Source: Pareuzebyella sediminis
Lineage (GTDB): Bacteria > Bacteroidota > Bacteroidia > Flavobacteriales > Flavobacteriaceae
Direction: 5' to 3'
NCBI RefSeq assembly: GCF_008367235.1
Contig: NZ_VTZS01000002.1
Location: forward strand, 682,001-746,000
Length of the DNA: 64,000 bases
The position numbers and the translations under genes were made by a program. Below, one piece after another: positions 52,718 to 62,034 of the stretch. Under the pieces are notes generated by a model. It was not told the DNA's origin. It did no database searches and saw only the letters and a list, made by a program, of their open reading frames with translations. How positions within the stretch are numbered: position 1 is the stretch's first letter; every line of letters starts with the position of its first letter.

Positions 52718-54331
52718 ATGGTTGACCTAAGAAATATGTTCAAATATGCTTTTACCCTTGTTTTCGTGATGGTAGTCGGATGTAAGGAACAGCCTGATGA
52801 AATAGCGGTGCAGGGTGCTAAATTGCCTAACATTATTTACATTTTGGCCGATGACCTTGGTTATGGTGATATCGGTGCCTTCAATCCGGAAGGGAAAATA
52901 AAAACACCCCATATCGACGGCTTGGCTTCTCAAGGAATGAGATTTACCGATGCCCATAGTCCTTCGGCTGTCTGCACACCGACACGTTACGGTATTCTTA
53001 CAGGTAGGTATAGTTGGCGAAGCCCGCTAAAAAATGGGGTGCTTACCGGTAAATCGGAAGCCCTTATCCCTAATGAACGCACTACCGTTGCTTCACTTCT
53101 TAAGCGCAAGGGGTATCGGACTGCTTTTATAGGGAAATGGCATTTAGGTTGGAATTGGGCCTTAAAAGATACAACAGAAGTTGGTGGGGAAGGTTGGAAT
53201 GCCGAAGATTTTGAAAACATCGATTTTAAAGGGCCCGTCGAGAATACCCCAAACGATTTAGGCTTTGATTATGCCTATGGTCATTCGGGATCTTTGGACA
53301 TGGCACCTTATGTCTACGTTGAAAATGGCCGTATAACCGCTGAGGTTGACCGCGTCACCGAAGATACCGGAAAATATACATGGTGGCGTAAGGGGCCTAC
53401 CGCCTCCGATTTTGTACATGAGCAAGTCACCCCACATTTTTTTGAAAAATCCATTGACTACCTGAACGAGGCCTCTAAGGAACCATCGCCATTTTTTATG
53501 TATCTGGCGTTGCCTTCACCCCATACCCCCATATTACCTACTGAAGAATGGTTGGGTAAAAGCGGAATCAATCCGTACGCAGATTTTGTAATGATGGTCG
53601 ATGATTACGTAGGGCAATTGTTAAAGGTCTTAAAGGAAAAAGGACTTGAAGAAAACACCATGGTCGTTTTTACCAGTGACAATGGTTGTTCTCCTCAGGC
53701 AGATTTCGAAATTCTTGCCGAAAAAGGCCATCATCCCAGTTACATTTACCGGGGCCATAAGGCAGATATTTATGAGGGTGGCCATCGGGTACCCTTTATA
53801 GTTAAGTGGCCTGGAAAAGTAGCGGCCAATTCCATATCCGAAGCTACTATATGTCAGACCGATTTAATGGCCACTTGTGCGGAGATTGCCAAGGTAGGGT
53901 TAGATGACGACGAAGCTGAGGATAGCTTTTCAATTCTACCTCTATTGAATGAGGATACTGCGTCTGAATATGGGAGAAAAGCTACGGTCCATCATTCTAT
54001 AAACGGGAGTTTTGCGGTACGCCAGGGTGATTATAAACTAATTTTTTGTCCGGGCTCGGGAGGTTGGAGTGATCCTAAGCCTAACTCAATCGGCATTGAT
54101 GCATTGCCCGCCGTTCAATTATTTAACCTGTCCAAAGACCCGGGAGAAGAAGAAAACTTATACGCTGAGTATCCTGAAAAAGTAAAAGAAATGAAAACCC
54201 TTATGGCTTCTTATATTGAGAATGGTAGAACGACAGCGGGTACAAAACAACAAAATGCGCCGTTAAATTTACAAGGTAAACCTTGGACACAGATTCTTTC
54301 TATAATTCCAGAGCAAAATAAGCGACCATGA
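52718..54331 (+). CDS. S1 family sulfatase, lipoprotein (gene 1 of pair)
   Basis: A 537-residue arylsulfatase-type enzyme: signal with lipobox VVGC (Cys 22), metal ligands in YILADDLGYGDIG (~41-53), and the formylglycine motif CTPTR (Cys86; CxPxR) followed by YGILTGRY. GKWHLGWNW (Lys/His active site), SPHTPILPT and FTSDNGCSPQ complete the site. The Cys must be oxidised by the FGE/anSME enzyme, which is elsewhere. Likely desulfates a marine polysaccharide; subfamily not assignable by eye. ATG 52736 is an alternative start. Overlaps the next gene by ATGA (54328-54331). Confidence 0.95.
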   Translation: MVDLRNMFKYAFTLVFVMVVGCKEQPDEIAVQGAKLPNIIYILADDLGYGDIGAFNPEGKIKTPHIDGLASQGMRFTDAHSPSAVCTPTRYGILTGRYSWRSPLKNGVLTGKSEALIPNERTTVASLLKRKGYRTAFIGKWHLGWNWALKDTTEVGGEGWNAEDFENIDFKGPVENTPNDLGFDYAYGHSGSLDMAPYVYVENGRITAEVDRVTEDTGKYTWWRKGPTASDFVHEQVTPHFFEKSIDYLNEASKEPSPFFMYLALPSPHTPILPTEEWLGKSGINPYADFVMMVDDYVGQLLKVLKEKGLEENTMVVFTSDNGCSPQADFEILAEKGHHPSYIYRGHKADIYEGGHRVPFIVKWPGKVAANSISEATICQTDLMATCAEIAKVGLDDDEAEDSFSILPLLNEDTASEYGRKATVHHSINGSFAVRQGDYKLIFCPGSGGWSDPKPNSIGIDALPAVQLFNLSKDPGEEENLYAEYPEKVKEMKTLMASYIENGRTTAGTKQQNAPLNLQGKPWTQILSIIPEQNKRP

Positions 54332-55881
54332 AAAGAAGCTTTGTTGTTGTACTTTTAATACTACCTTACCTTATCTCGTGTGAGCCCGATGAGATTGTGG
54401 AAGTACCGCCCAATATTATTGTTTTTTTGGTCGATGACATGGGTTGGCAAGACACTTCGGTTCCATTTTGGACAAAAAGAACGGCCTTCAACGACCGATA
54501 CCATACTCCGAATATGGAACGTTTGGCCCGTGAAGGAATGAAATTTACGCAGGCCTATGCGACCCCTGTTTGCTCGCCGACTCGCGTGAGCCTGATGACG
54601 GGCATGAATACGGCCAGGCATCGAGTTACGAACTGGACCCTGCGAAGGGATTCGTTGCAGCCCATGGAAAAAAATCACGACTCTTTGATTTTTCCGCTTT
54701 GGAATGTAAACGGTATGAGTCCCGTGTCGGGGGATTCACTGGCGGTGCATGCGATGCCTTTGGCGCAGGCCTTGAATGATATCGGCTATTATACCGTTCA
54801 CACAGGAAAGGCTCATTTGGGCGCTAGGGGAACGGCGGGCGAGAATCCGCTAAATCTCGGTTTTGATGTGAATATCGCAGGCCACGCGGCCGGGGCACCG
54901 GAAAGTTATTTAGGTACAGAGAATTTTGGTAATGGTAAACCGGGGAAAGAGATTTGGGCCGTTCCGGGATTGAAAAAGTACCATGGTAAAGATATTTTTT
55001 TGACTGAAGCCCTTACTCAAGAGGCCATCGAGGCACTTGACACCGTTTTGACGACTAAAAAGCCTTTTTTCCTTTACCTGGCACACTATGCCGTACATAC
55101 CCCGATAATGGGTGATGAACGTTTTCTTGCAAAATATCTCGAAAAAGGTCTGGATTCAACAGAAGCAAAATATGCTTCAATGGTAGAAGGCATGGACAAG
55201 AGTCTTGGTGATATCATGGATTATCTTACAGAAAAAAACCTAGCGGACAATACGGTTATACTTTTTATGTCTGATAATGGAGGATTGAGCGCCCATGGCC
55301 GTGGAGGTGAGCCCCACACCCATAATAAACCGCTATCAAGTGGTAAAGGTTCGATGCGTGAAGGGGGTATTCGCGAGCCGATGTTGGTAAAATGGCCTGA
55401 TAAGGTTGAACCCGGATCAGTCTCCGATTATCAGATTATTATTGAAGATTTTTATCCGACCATTTTAGAAATAGCTGGAATAGATAGTTTGAAAACCATA
55501 CAAAAAATTGATGGTGAAAGCTTTCTGTCGGTGCTTACGGGTGAGCAAGAATATCAGGGGGTCAGGCCTTTATTTTGGCACTATCCAAATGAGTGGGGCC
55601 CCGACGGACCAGGTATAGGGGCAGCAAGCACGATCAGAAAAGGAGATTGGAAACTCATATACTACCATGCATCAAGAAAGATGGAACTTTTTAACCTAAA
55701 GGATGATATTGGAGAAACCTCGAACCTTTTTAAAGACCATCCTGAGAAGGCAAAGGAATTAGCGGAAGATTTGACGCAACACCTAATCGATGTTAACGCC
55801 CAGATGCCAAAAGACAAACATACCGGAGAACAAATAGAATTTCCTATAGCATTATTTGAGATAAACAATCCTGAACCTTAA
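54328..55881 (+). CDS. S1 family sulfatase, lipoprotein (gene 2 of pair)
   Basis: A 517-residue sulfatase: lipobox LISC (Cys 18), NIIVFLVDDMGWQDTSV (metal site), the formylglycine motif CSPTR (Cys82) followed by VSLMTGM, HTGKAHLGARG, LAHYAVHTP and FMSDNGGLSAHG. It is only distantly similar to gene 1 apart from the shared core, so the pair likely works on different sulfate positions of one glycan. ATGA overlap with gene 1 ensures coupled expression. Convergent with the hemerythrin gene, 20 bp apart. Confidence 0.95.
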   Translation: MKRSFVVVLLILPYLISCEPDEIVEVPPNIIVFLVDDMGWQDTSVPFWTKRTAFNDRYHTPNMERLAREGMKFTQAYATPVCSPTRVSLMTGMNTARHRVTNWTLRRDSLQPMEKNHDSLIFPLWNVNGMSPVSGDSLAVHAMPLAQALNDIGYYTVHTGKAHLGARGTAGENPLNLGFDVNIAGHAAGAPESYLGTENFGNGKPGKEIWAVPGLKKYHGKDIFLTEALTQEAIEALDTVLTTKKPFFLYLAHYAVHTPIMGDERFLAKYLEKGLDSTEAKYASMVEGMDKSLGDIMDYLTEKNLADNTVILFMSDNGGLSAHGRGGEPHTHNKPLSSGKGSMREGGIREPMLVKWPDKVEPGSVSDYQIIIEDFYPTILEIAGIDSLKTIQKIDGESFLSVLTGEQEYQGVRPLFWHYPNEWGPDGPGIGAASTIRKGDWKLIYYHASRKMELFNLKDDIGETSNLFKDHPEKAKELAEDLTQHLIDVNAQMPKDKHTGEQIEFPIALFEINNPEP

Positions 55882-55901
55882 GGGCCATAGTTAAAAGGCC
55901 A

Positions 55902-56336
55902 CTATCGATTCTCTTTCATATGCTGCCTGTAGTCCGTACCTAATGTTTCTTTTTTTGAATCGGAAAGTACCTTACCGGCCATTTGAAAAAATTGGTGTTC
56001 TTCGTCCTCAAGATGATGTTCGACCTTGTGTTGCAGGTCCTTGACGATTTTAAGCCAGGCCGAAGAAGAATATTCTGTAGCTTCCAGCGCTTCGATGAGT
56101 TCATCAATTTCATGATGCTCAGCGATACCGTGACGTGCCAAATCCTGGGTTTTGTCACTATCTATCAGCGGTTTGTAAAAATACCTTTCTTCCCCATCGG
56201 CATGATTTTCAAGTTCACTTTTTAGTTTTTTAAAAAGCTCATCCCTTTTTTCGGTATCTCCTGACGTAGCAACAAGTTTGTCCAATAACTCCCTCTGAAT
56301 GTCGTGATCCTCCCGTAATGCTTCGAAAATATTCAT
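55902..56336 (-). CDS. Hemerythrin-like protein
   Basis: A 144-residue four-helix-bundle protein with the iron ligands: HDIQ (first His, helix 1), ENHADGEERYFYKPL (His and Glu), GIAEHHEIDELIEAL (His/Glu) and KVEHHLEDEEHQFF (His, Glu). This fits the hemerythrin HHE cation-binding family. Possible roles are oxygen or iron sensing and nitrosative stress. No signal peptide. It stands alone. Confidence 0.9.
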   Translation of the reverse strand: MNIFEALREDHDIQRELLDKLVATSGDTEKRDELFKKLKSELENHADGEERYFYKPLIDSDKTQDLARHGIAEHHEIDELIEALEATEYSSSAWLKIVKDLQHKVEHHLEDEEHQFFQMAGKVLSDSKKETLGTDYRQHMKENR

Positions 56337-56751
56337 ATTATAATTTTAAATAAAAATGGCCCCGATTTTGTAGAGTATCGAAACCATTTTCTAACAACCA
56401 ACCAAACTGAGTTTAAACTTAAGTATATTTTGTTTTCGTATTTTTCTTTTTCTAATGCTGAATACAAATTTAGGATAATCGACCTCTGGGTTTTTGCTCT
56501 ATCCGTTTTTAGGTTGACGTAATAATCGACAATTGAAAAGGGGGCGCCCGCTCATTAATGCCTTTAAGAAAAAAGGCAATAATTGGATAGATTGGGTTAA
56601 ATTGATGCTACAATTGGCCTATCTTCACCTGTGCCGACTGAGTGTTTTCTACAGTCTAGGATACGGTCAAATGTTTCAATACATCATTGTGCATGTACAT
56701 CGTACAACTTCTTTGATGATTTCGTAGTACTCACTAATTATAGCTGTAGTA
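56337..56751. other. Intergenic region before the DUF2254 gene
   Basis: A 415-bp stretch with no recognisable gene. A 64-codon frame (56533-56727) lacks signal and family features and is probably chance. A 10-bp palindrome AGTTTAAACT sits near 56410. No -7 box matching TAnnTTTG was found on the plus strand close to the 56752 start. Sequence looks AT-rich. Confidence 0.35.
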
Positions 56752-58038
56752 ATGAAGAACATACTTAAAAAAATCAAACATGTCTATCGACAGGTTTTAC
56801 AAAGTATAGCCTTCTATCCTGTGTTGATCAGTTTTATCTTCTTTCTTGCCGCGGGTACTGCGCTGGGTGTTGATAGCTCTGTTTTGGCTGACACTGTAGA
56901 AGAGGAACTTCCCTATTTGTTCATACAAGACTATGAAACGGCACGATCGATCTTGTCTACTTTGCTCGGAGGAATTTTATCGTTGACCGTTTTCAGCTTT
57001 ACAATGGTCATGGTTGTCTTGAATCAAGCTTCCTCAAACTTTTCGCCGCGCTTGCTTCCCGGATTGATATCCAACAAAAAGCATCAGATTATTCTGGGAA
57101 TCTATATTGGAACCCTTTTATTCTGTACCATTATTCTGATTTCTTTGGGAGCGGCCGGTGTCGATAAAAGCGCTTTGGGTTTTTCAACTATGTTGGCCGC
57201 TTTGTTCGGTTTATTGTGCATTGGTCTGTTCGTCTATTTTATCCATAATATTTCAGGAGCCATACAAATTCACAACATTATCGATCGAATTTATGAACGC
57301 TGTGATCATTATTTGGAGACCCAATTAAAACATGAACCGGACGAAAAGGTGGCTCTTCAATATATAGATACTGAAGATTGGCAGACCTTTTCAACCGATA
57401 AGACCGGTTATTTTAGGGGATTTGATGTTGATTTGATGTTGAATTCATTAAAGGACAAGGAGATGCAAATTGTGGTTTTGCCTTATATGAATCAACATAT
57501 CTGGAAGGGTAGCCCCACCCTCAAGTGCAAAGGGGATATTTCCGAGAAAGAGAAGAACAATTTGATATTCTGTCTTAACATTTCTTCGGATAGGCACGAG
57601 GAGGACGAGGGGATCGGTGGATTGATAAAGCTGATGGAAATTGCGGTTAAGGCGATGTCCCCAGGTATTAATGACCCTGGTACAGCCATTGATGTGTTGA
57701 CCAAGCTCGGTGTCTTGTTATCAAAATTTCTTCAATTGCCGTCTTTGACTTCTACACCTTTTAAAGGCCAAGAACTCATTTTAGTGAAGAACAACATTGA
57801 TGCGGAAGAACTTATGCGCGTTATCATACAACCGATACGTTTATATGCAAAAAAGGATGGTTCCGTAATGTACGAACTTATAAAAGCGTTGCAATATATT
57901 TCTAAAACAGCGAATATATCTTCTGCTAAAATTCAAGTCATTCATCAAGAAATGAATGCGGCTCGCTCTGACTTGGAAAAAAATATCGATAATGAAAGGG
58001 ATAAACAGCGTATTTTAAGCCTATTCGAAGACATTTGA
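56752..58038 (+). CDS. DUF2254 membrane protein
   Basis: A 428-residue inner-membrane protein. Four hydrophobic segments lie in the N-terminal half (~17-37, LSTLLGGILSLTVFSFTMVMVVL, IILGIYIGTLLFCTIILISLGAAG, FSTMLAALFGLLCIGLFVYFIHNI); the rest is soluble. Marks: SSNFSPRLLPGLISNKKHQ and the late MEIAVKAMSPGINDPGTAIDVLTKL. DUF2254 is widespread and of unknown function. It stands alone; the 3' spacer is 148 bp. Confidence 0.88.
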   Translation: MKNILKKIKHVYRQVLQSIAFYPVLISFIFFLAAGTALGVDSSVLADTVEEELPYLFIQDYETARSILSTLLGGILSLTVFSFTMVMVVLNQASSNFSPRLLPGLISNKKHQIILGIYIGTLLFCTIILISLGAAGVDKSALGFSTMLAALFGLLCIGLFVYFIHNISGAIQIHNIIDRIYERCDHYLETQLKHEPDEKVALQYIDTEDWQTFSTDKTGYFRGFDVDLMLNSLKDKEMQIVVLPYMNQHIWKGSPTLKCKGDISEKEKNNLIFCLNISSDRHEEDEGIGGLIKLMEIAVKAMSPGINDPGTAIDVLTKLGVLLSKFLQLPSLTSTPFKGQELILVKNNIDAEELMRVIIQPIRLYAKKDGSVMYELIKALQYISKTANISSAKIQVIHQEMNAARSDLEKNIDNERDKQRILSLFEDI

Positions 58039-58186
58039 TCAGCGAAGCAGATATGATTGTCTATTTTTATAGGGCATGCCTGCGCAGAAAATGAAGGTAA
58101 TAATTTATTGTTTGGCATCAATGGACTAGTAATGATATACTTACTTTAACGACCGTAATAGAAATATAATCTTAAATACTATAAAG

Positions 58187-58867
58187 ATGAAAAAATTAAG
58201 CATACTGACAATAATTTGCCTTTTTGTTTCCCTAGGAGCATGGGCTCAAAAAACTACAATAGATTTAGAGCCCTTTAACGAACTGAAAGTTTTTGATAGA
58301 ATTAATGTAACCTTGGTGAAATCTTCCGAGAATACGGCAATCGTTACCGGTGATGATCAAGACGGGGTAAAAATTTCCAATGATAATGGCCTTCTTAAAA
58401 TAAGAATGGATGTGACCGATTTTCTCGATGGTGACGAGACTTTTGTCGAATTACGCTATACTGAGAATTTAGAACTTTTGGATGTCAATGAAGGAGCCAA
58501 GATTACCTCTTCAGAAACACTGCACAATAATTTTTTGAACCTTCGATCGCAAGAAGGGGGTCAGTTGAACATTGCCGTTGATTCACGAAACTTGAATGCC
58601 AAGGCCATTTCAGGAGGTAAGATTATGGTAACGGGCAAGGCACCGAACCAAGAGGCCTCCATTCGTTCTGGAGGGGAGTATGATGCCAAAAACTTAAGCG
58701 CTAAACAAACCGAAGTAACGGTTTTCGCTGGCGGCAAGGCCTATGTGAACTCCGATGAATATGTGGCGGCCAACGTAACGGCAGGTGGACGAATCGAAAT
58801 CTTCGGAAACCCTGAAAAGGTCGATGAGGATAAAACCTTAGGCGGTACCATCATTATGAAAAAATAA
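58187..58867 (+). CDS. GIN-domain (DUF2807) secreted protein
   Basis: A 226-residue secreted beta-helix-like protein: Sec signal (MKKLSILTIICLFVSLGAWAQ), then FNELKVFDRINVTLVKSSE and repeated short strands: FLNLRSQEGGQLNIAV, LNAKAISGGKIMV, ASIRSGGEYDAKNLS and TEVTVFAGGKAYV, each with a Gly turn. This fits the head-GIN (DUF2807) family, thought to be cell-envelope surface proteins in Bacteroidota. Function unknown. Lone gene. Confidence 0.88.
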   Translation: MKKLSILTIICLFVSLGAWAQKTTIDLEPFNELKVFDRINVTLVKSSENTAIVTGDDQDGVKISNDNGLLKIRMDVTDFLDGDETFVELRYTENLELLDVNEGAKITSSETLHNNFLNLRSQEGGQLNIAVDSRNLNAKAISGGKIMVTGKAPNQEASIRSGGEYDAKNLSAKQTEVTVFAGGKAYVNSDEYVAANVTAGGRIEIFGNPEKVDEDKTLGGTIIMKK

Positions 58868-59193
58868 GACTTTCTGTATTCCACGGGATACAGAGACGGT
58901 GTTTTTGTGGTCTTGAACATACCCTTTATGCTTTTATTGAAAGAAAGGTTTGAAGATGGCTTAAATTGACAAGGTTAGAACTGAACGGGATAGGTATGTA
59001 AGGTGGCTTTACAGCCACTCTTGCCGTTATGTTAGTTACTTCAATGCTATGAAATAGTGTGGCCTCCCACATAATAGTTGGTGAACCTTTCCTTGCAAAT
59101 TAAAATAAGGTAAAAGAGCGTGTCAAAAGCTATGAAAACATTACGGATACCATATAATTAATAATAAGCTGAAGGGTACTTTGATATGAGCTG
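58868..59193. other. Intergenic region between GIN gene and CHAT gene
   Basis: A 326-bp stretch with no recognisable gene. It holds a short hairpin GTGGCT-TTAC-AGCCAC at 59003-59018, without a T-run, so not a clear terminator for either side. Confidence 0.35.
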
Positions 59194-61092
59194 TCAGACT
59201 TTAAAAGTGAGTTTTTCAATTATAGATTCCAAAAATTCTTTGTTCCCTACAAAGAAGTCCTTTGGTATTTTAAAGTCATTATCCCCCCACCATTTTAGGT
59301 AGCGCTGCAGTTGAAATCTTGTAGAGTCGATCGCCTGTGTTTTACCCGAAGCTTTGGCATTTGAGACTAAAAGTTCCATGCACTTTTCGATGTCTTTTTT
59401 TGAACTTTGGGTCTGTGCTGGTGAGAGTAGATAGAGCTCCAAAAGTGTGCCGTACGGCCACACGCTTTTCTTTTCTTTGGCTTTGTCGAGCTCGATTTCG
59501 GTATGTACCGCAAGTCTGGCCGTGTTCCAATAATCTGATTCCCCATCGGGCAATCCGCCGTCAAGAACCGTACTGAGCGAGATATATTGGACAATGCTCC
59601 AGTGGTGGGAGAGATTTCGGTGGGCCGCTTTTTTATACCAAACTTTTGCTTCCCGCAAATACGTTTTTTGTTTATCTACCGTATCGACCTTTAAAATCCG
59701 AGATTCTTCGTAAAAAGTTTCTGCTAGCCGTTTGTAAGCACTACCCAATAACCCACTATTTTCAAGAAAGGCAGCTTCATGAGCTTTTTCGTGTTCTATT
59801 TCGACCAACTGTTCCCGAAGGTCGGCAATCGATCTTTCTATTTCCATTTGGGCCCTAATAAAATCGTCTTTATCCGGTACCTCTTCAGCATCATCCACGC
59901 CGACTTGGTTTCTTATACTGTTCAAAATGGCAAGTTGAAATTCCAGTTTTAACAACAAGCGCTGAAAGTCATAGTCGTTGGGCAGGTCGAGATAACTTAC
60001 TAGGCTGATCCAATCATGTTGGTCCTTAGGGAAATTCGAAAAAAGTTGGGTTCTGATCGAACCTAGTATAGTACGGATATCATCTCCTCGAAATAGGTTT
60101 TTATACAATTCCTTGGTAATAAGATTTGAGCCCTTCATCGATAATGGGAATTGTGAACCCAATACGACAGGAACACCAGCTTCAAAGGTAGCCTGAACCG
60201 GATTTTTATCGGGTTTGGCACCGTTGGTGAAATTTGCTCCGTCGCATACCATATAGTTGACCATATGAGGTAGGTTGGGTAGGGTACTGAACAGTGCTTT
60301 GATATCTTTTGTGGGTGTGGCACGATAAGGGGTTTCCAAGGGTTCGTCAGAACGGAACGCTATTCCGTATTCAAAATCAGAAGGTCTTTTAGGGTCGAAA
60401 ATCAAAGAGCCGTGGGCCAAGACATGAATGTGTGTAAACGGATTTTTACTTTCGGATGCCTGTGATACAAGTAGTTTGAACTCTTCGAAAGTGGGATTTT
60501 CAGAGATCGTAAGCTGTTTATCGACCTCCCAATGCCGTAAGGCATATCGTAAAGATTGTAGGTGGTTTTTGAAGGGAACATCGGGAAAGGGAAGCCCCAA
60601 AAAATTCTTATGGCTAGGTTTAGTGTGAACATAGAGTACACGTGGCGCTTTGGGTAGTATGACTTGAGATGGTCTTTTCTTTCTAAAATTACGGGTCAGA
60701 ACAAGGCTTTTGCCTTCTTTATCAATAAATCTGGGTAACCCTTTTTCGTCGAGCAACAGTTCAAACGGAATCAAGGCCAGTTCCGATGGGTTTAAATAAA
60801 TTTCAAGATGCGAAACATCCTTATTTAAATGCGAAAAATCAATGAAGAAAGATTTGATTTGCGCACTGCATTTTTCGATAGCCTTCCACTTTTCTTCAGT
60901 CGTTTGAGCTGCCTTCGAATCGTACCGTAACTGGTCGGCCAACTCGTCTAAAAGCTCGATCTGACCCACTGGGGTTCGCACCTCCCGTAATGAGCTGAAA
61001 TCGCCCTCCACAAGAATATAGGGCTTGTCGCCCATGAGTATTCCAGTTTTAAGATCATCGAAACGGATATATTCGATCTTCTCCGAAACCAT
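59194..61092 (-). CDS. CHAT-domain (caspase-like) protease with C-terminal helical repeats
   Basis: A 632-residue protein. The CHAT domain occupies about 95-395: strands LEIYLNPSELALIPFELLL, then HIHVLAHGSLI (catalytic His227), NYMVCDGANFTNG (catalytic Cys283) and VPVVLGSQFPLSMKGSNLITKELYKNLFRGDDIRTIL, the usual CHAT end. The canonical SACET motif is changed to VCDGA but the His/Cys pair is kept. Residues ~400-632 are alpha-helical: a coiled coil (~410-450), then SEL1/TPR-like repeats (AYKRLAETFYEESR, AKVWYKKAAHRNLSHHWSIVQYI). CHAT proteases cleave and activate partner proteins in conflict systems. The gene follows the 249-aa protein by 3 nt, so the two are coupled. Confidence 0.85.
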   Translation of the reverse strand: MVSEKIEYIRFDDLKTGILMGDKPYILVEGDFSSLREVRTPVGQIELLDELADQLRYDSKAAQTTEEKWKAIEKCSAQIKSFFIDFSHLNKDVSHLEIYLNPSELALIPFELLLDEKGLPRFIDKEGKSLVLTRNFRKKRPSQVILPKAPRVLYVHTKPSHKNFLGLPFPDVPFKNHLQSLRYALRHWEVDKQLTISENPTFEEFKLLVSQASESKNPFTHIHVLAHGSLIFDPKRPSDFEYGIAFRSDEPLETPYRATPTKDIKALFSTLPNLPHMVNYMVCDGANFTNGAKPDKNPVQATFEAGVPVVLGSQFPLSMKGSNLITKELYKNLFRGDDIRTILGSIRTQLFSNFPKDQHDWISLVSYLDLPNDYDFQRLLLKLEFQLAILNSIRNQVGVDDAEEVPDKDDFIRAQMEIERSIADLREQLVEIEHEKAHEAAFLENSGLLGSAYKRLAETFYEESRILKVDTVDKQKTYLREAKVWYKKAAHRNLSHHWSIVQYISLSTVLDGGLPDGESDYWNTARLAVHTEIELDKAKEKKSVWPYGTLLELYLLSPAQTQSSKKDIEKCMELLVSNAKASGKTQAIDSTRFQLQRYLKWWGDNDFKIPKDFFVGNKEFLESIIEKLTFKV

Positions 61093-61095
61093 ACC

Positions 61096-61845
61096 TTAAA
61101 AATCGTCCTCAATTACCCCTTCGGCATCGCTATTGAAATCTTTTATTATTTCGATATCATCTTTTGTCAGTTGGTCATCTCCCAATAACTTGGTCTTGTT
61201 AAAAAGATTGAGTTTGAATAGGCGAATTGCGATTACGCCCGACTCGCCTATAGAATCATAGGTGCTCGCTTTTGAAGAATTCGTCGTAAAATCACCTCCG
61301 GCTTTTCCCCCTTCGATTTCGCTCAAAATATTGGCACTTGCTGTAATCGTGAAGTCCGAATCCGATTCGCGGGCACAGATAATCAGGCAATTTTGCCCAG
61401 TGTATGTGGCAGAGACAATTTTGTATTTTTTGCGCCAGTCCGACTTGGCCGCCAAGGCCATAGCAACCTCGTCGATATTCTGAAGTTGTTCTACTTCGAC
61501 CTGGTCCACTTGGAGCACCATTGAATTTTCATTGCTGAACTCGTACTTTAAAGAGGCTTCCATATCGCCCAAGGCAGCAAAAGAATCCGTGGTTTTTCCT
61601 CCAACCCCTATTTTGCTGACACGGGTACCTTCGGTTGTAAACTTCAGTTTGGTCGCTGGGCCCGGTGCAATATTCAAGACAATGTCGGAATATTTATCTC
61701 TTAGGTTGCCTACCGATCTGAAAACACCTCCTTCGAAATAACCGAAGTCGCCTACTTTTAGTGTATTGGTGACCGGTAACCAGGCCGCATGTGCCCCTAG
61801 TTCTTTTTTTACGGCTTTTTCGTAACTGCGTGCTAATCCGCTCAT
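61096..61845 (-). CDS. Unassigned 249-aa beta-rich protein upstream of CHAT protease (gasdermin-like candidate)
   Basis: No family that I can name. Predicted layout: an N-terminal helix (LARSYEKAVKKELG), a short strand set with VGDFGYFEGGVFRSVGNLRD (~31-50), alternating strands (DIVLNIAPG; ASLKYEFSN; MVLQVDQVEVEQ), a helix (NIDEVAMALAAKSDWRKK, ~123-140), then paired long strands (KYKIVSATYTGQNCLIICARE; SDFTITASANI; GVIAIRLFKLNL) around a Gly-rich hinge, and a polar acidic tail (~215-249). Size, alternating strands, central helix and a short C-terminal tail resemble bacterial gasdermins, which are activated by adjacent proteases including CHAT. Against this: no Cys near the N-terminus for acylation, and I see no exact motif. 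No signal peptide. Confidence 0.7.
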   Translation of the reverse strand: MSGLARSYEKAVKKELGAHAAWLPVTNTLKVGDFGYFEGGVFRSVGNLRDKYSDIVLNIAPGPATKLKFTTEGTRVSKIGVGGKTTDSFAALGDMEASLKYEFSNENSMVLQVDQVEVEQLQNIDEVAMALAAKSDWRKKYKIVSATYTGQNCLIICARESDSDFTITASANILSEIEGGKAGGDFTTNSSKASTYDSIGESGVIAIRLFKLNLFNKTKLLGDDQLTKDDIEIIKDFNSDAEGVIEDDF

Positions 61846-62034
61846 AATTTTATGGATTTTTGGTTCTTACTATATTGAAAGTGCCCATTTGGGGTTTATT
61901 AGCTATCTCGCCAATGGTATGGGCTCTAATTATGGGGGATGAATGACGTTTTTAAAGTTAATAAAATTCCGGCTGCTTTTTAGAGGTAAAGAAAATATTA
62001 TGCGGAAAGGGTGTTTTAAGTTTTACATTTTCAT
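61846..62034. other. Spacer between TIR gene and 249-aa gene
   Basis: A 189-bp spacer, AT-rich. On the minus strand TAACTTTA (61953-61960) is one base off TAnnTTTG and lies about 108 nt before the 249-aa gene, so a second promoter here is possible but weak. No terminator hairpin was found. Confidence 0.3.

Noticed and set aside
56533-56727. 64-codon frame before the DUF2254 gene
   Set aside because: Starts with TTG, no signal or recognisable motif, isolated; probably chance.
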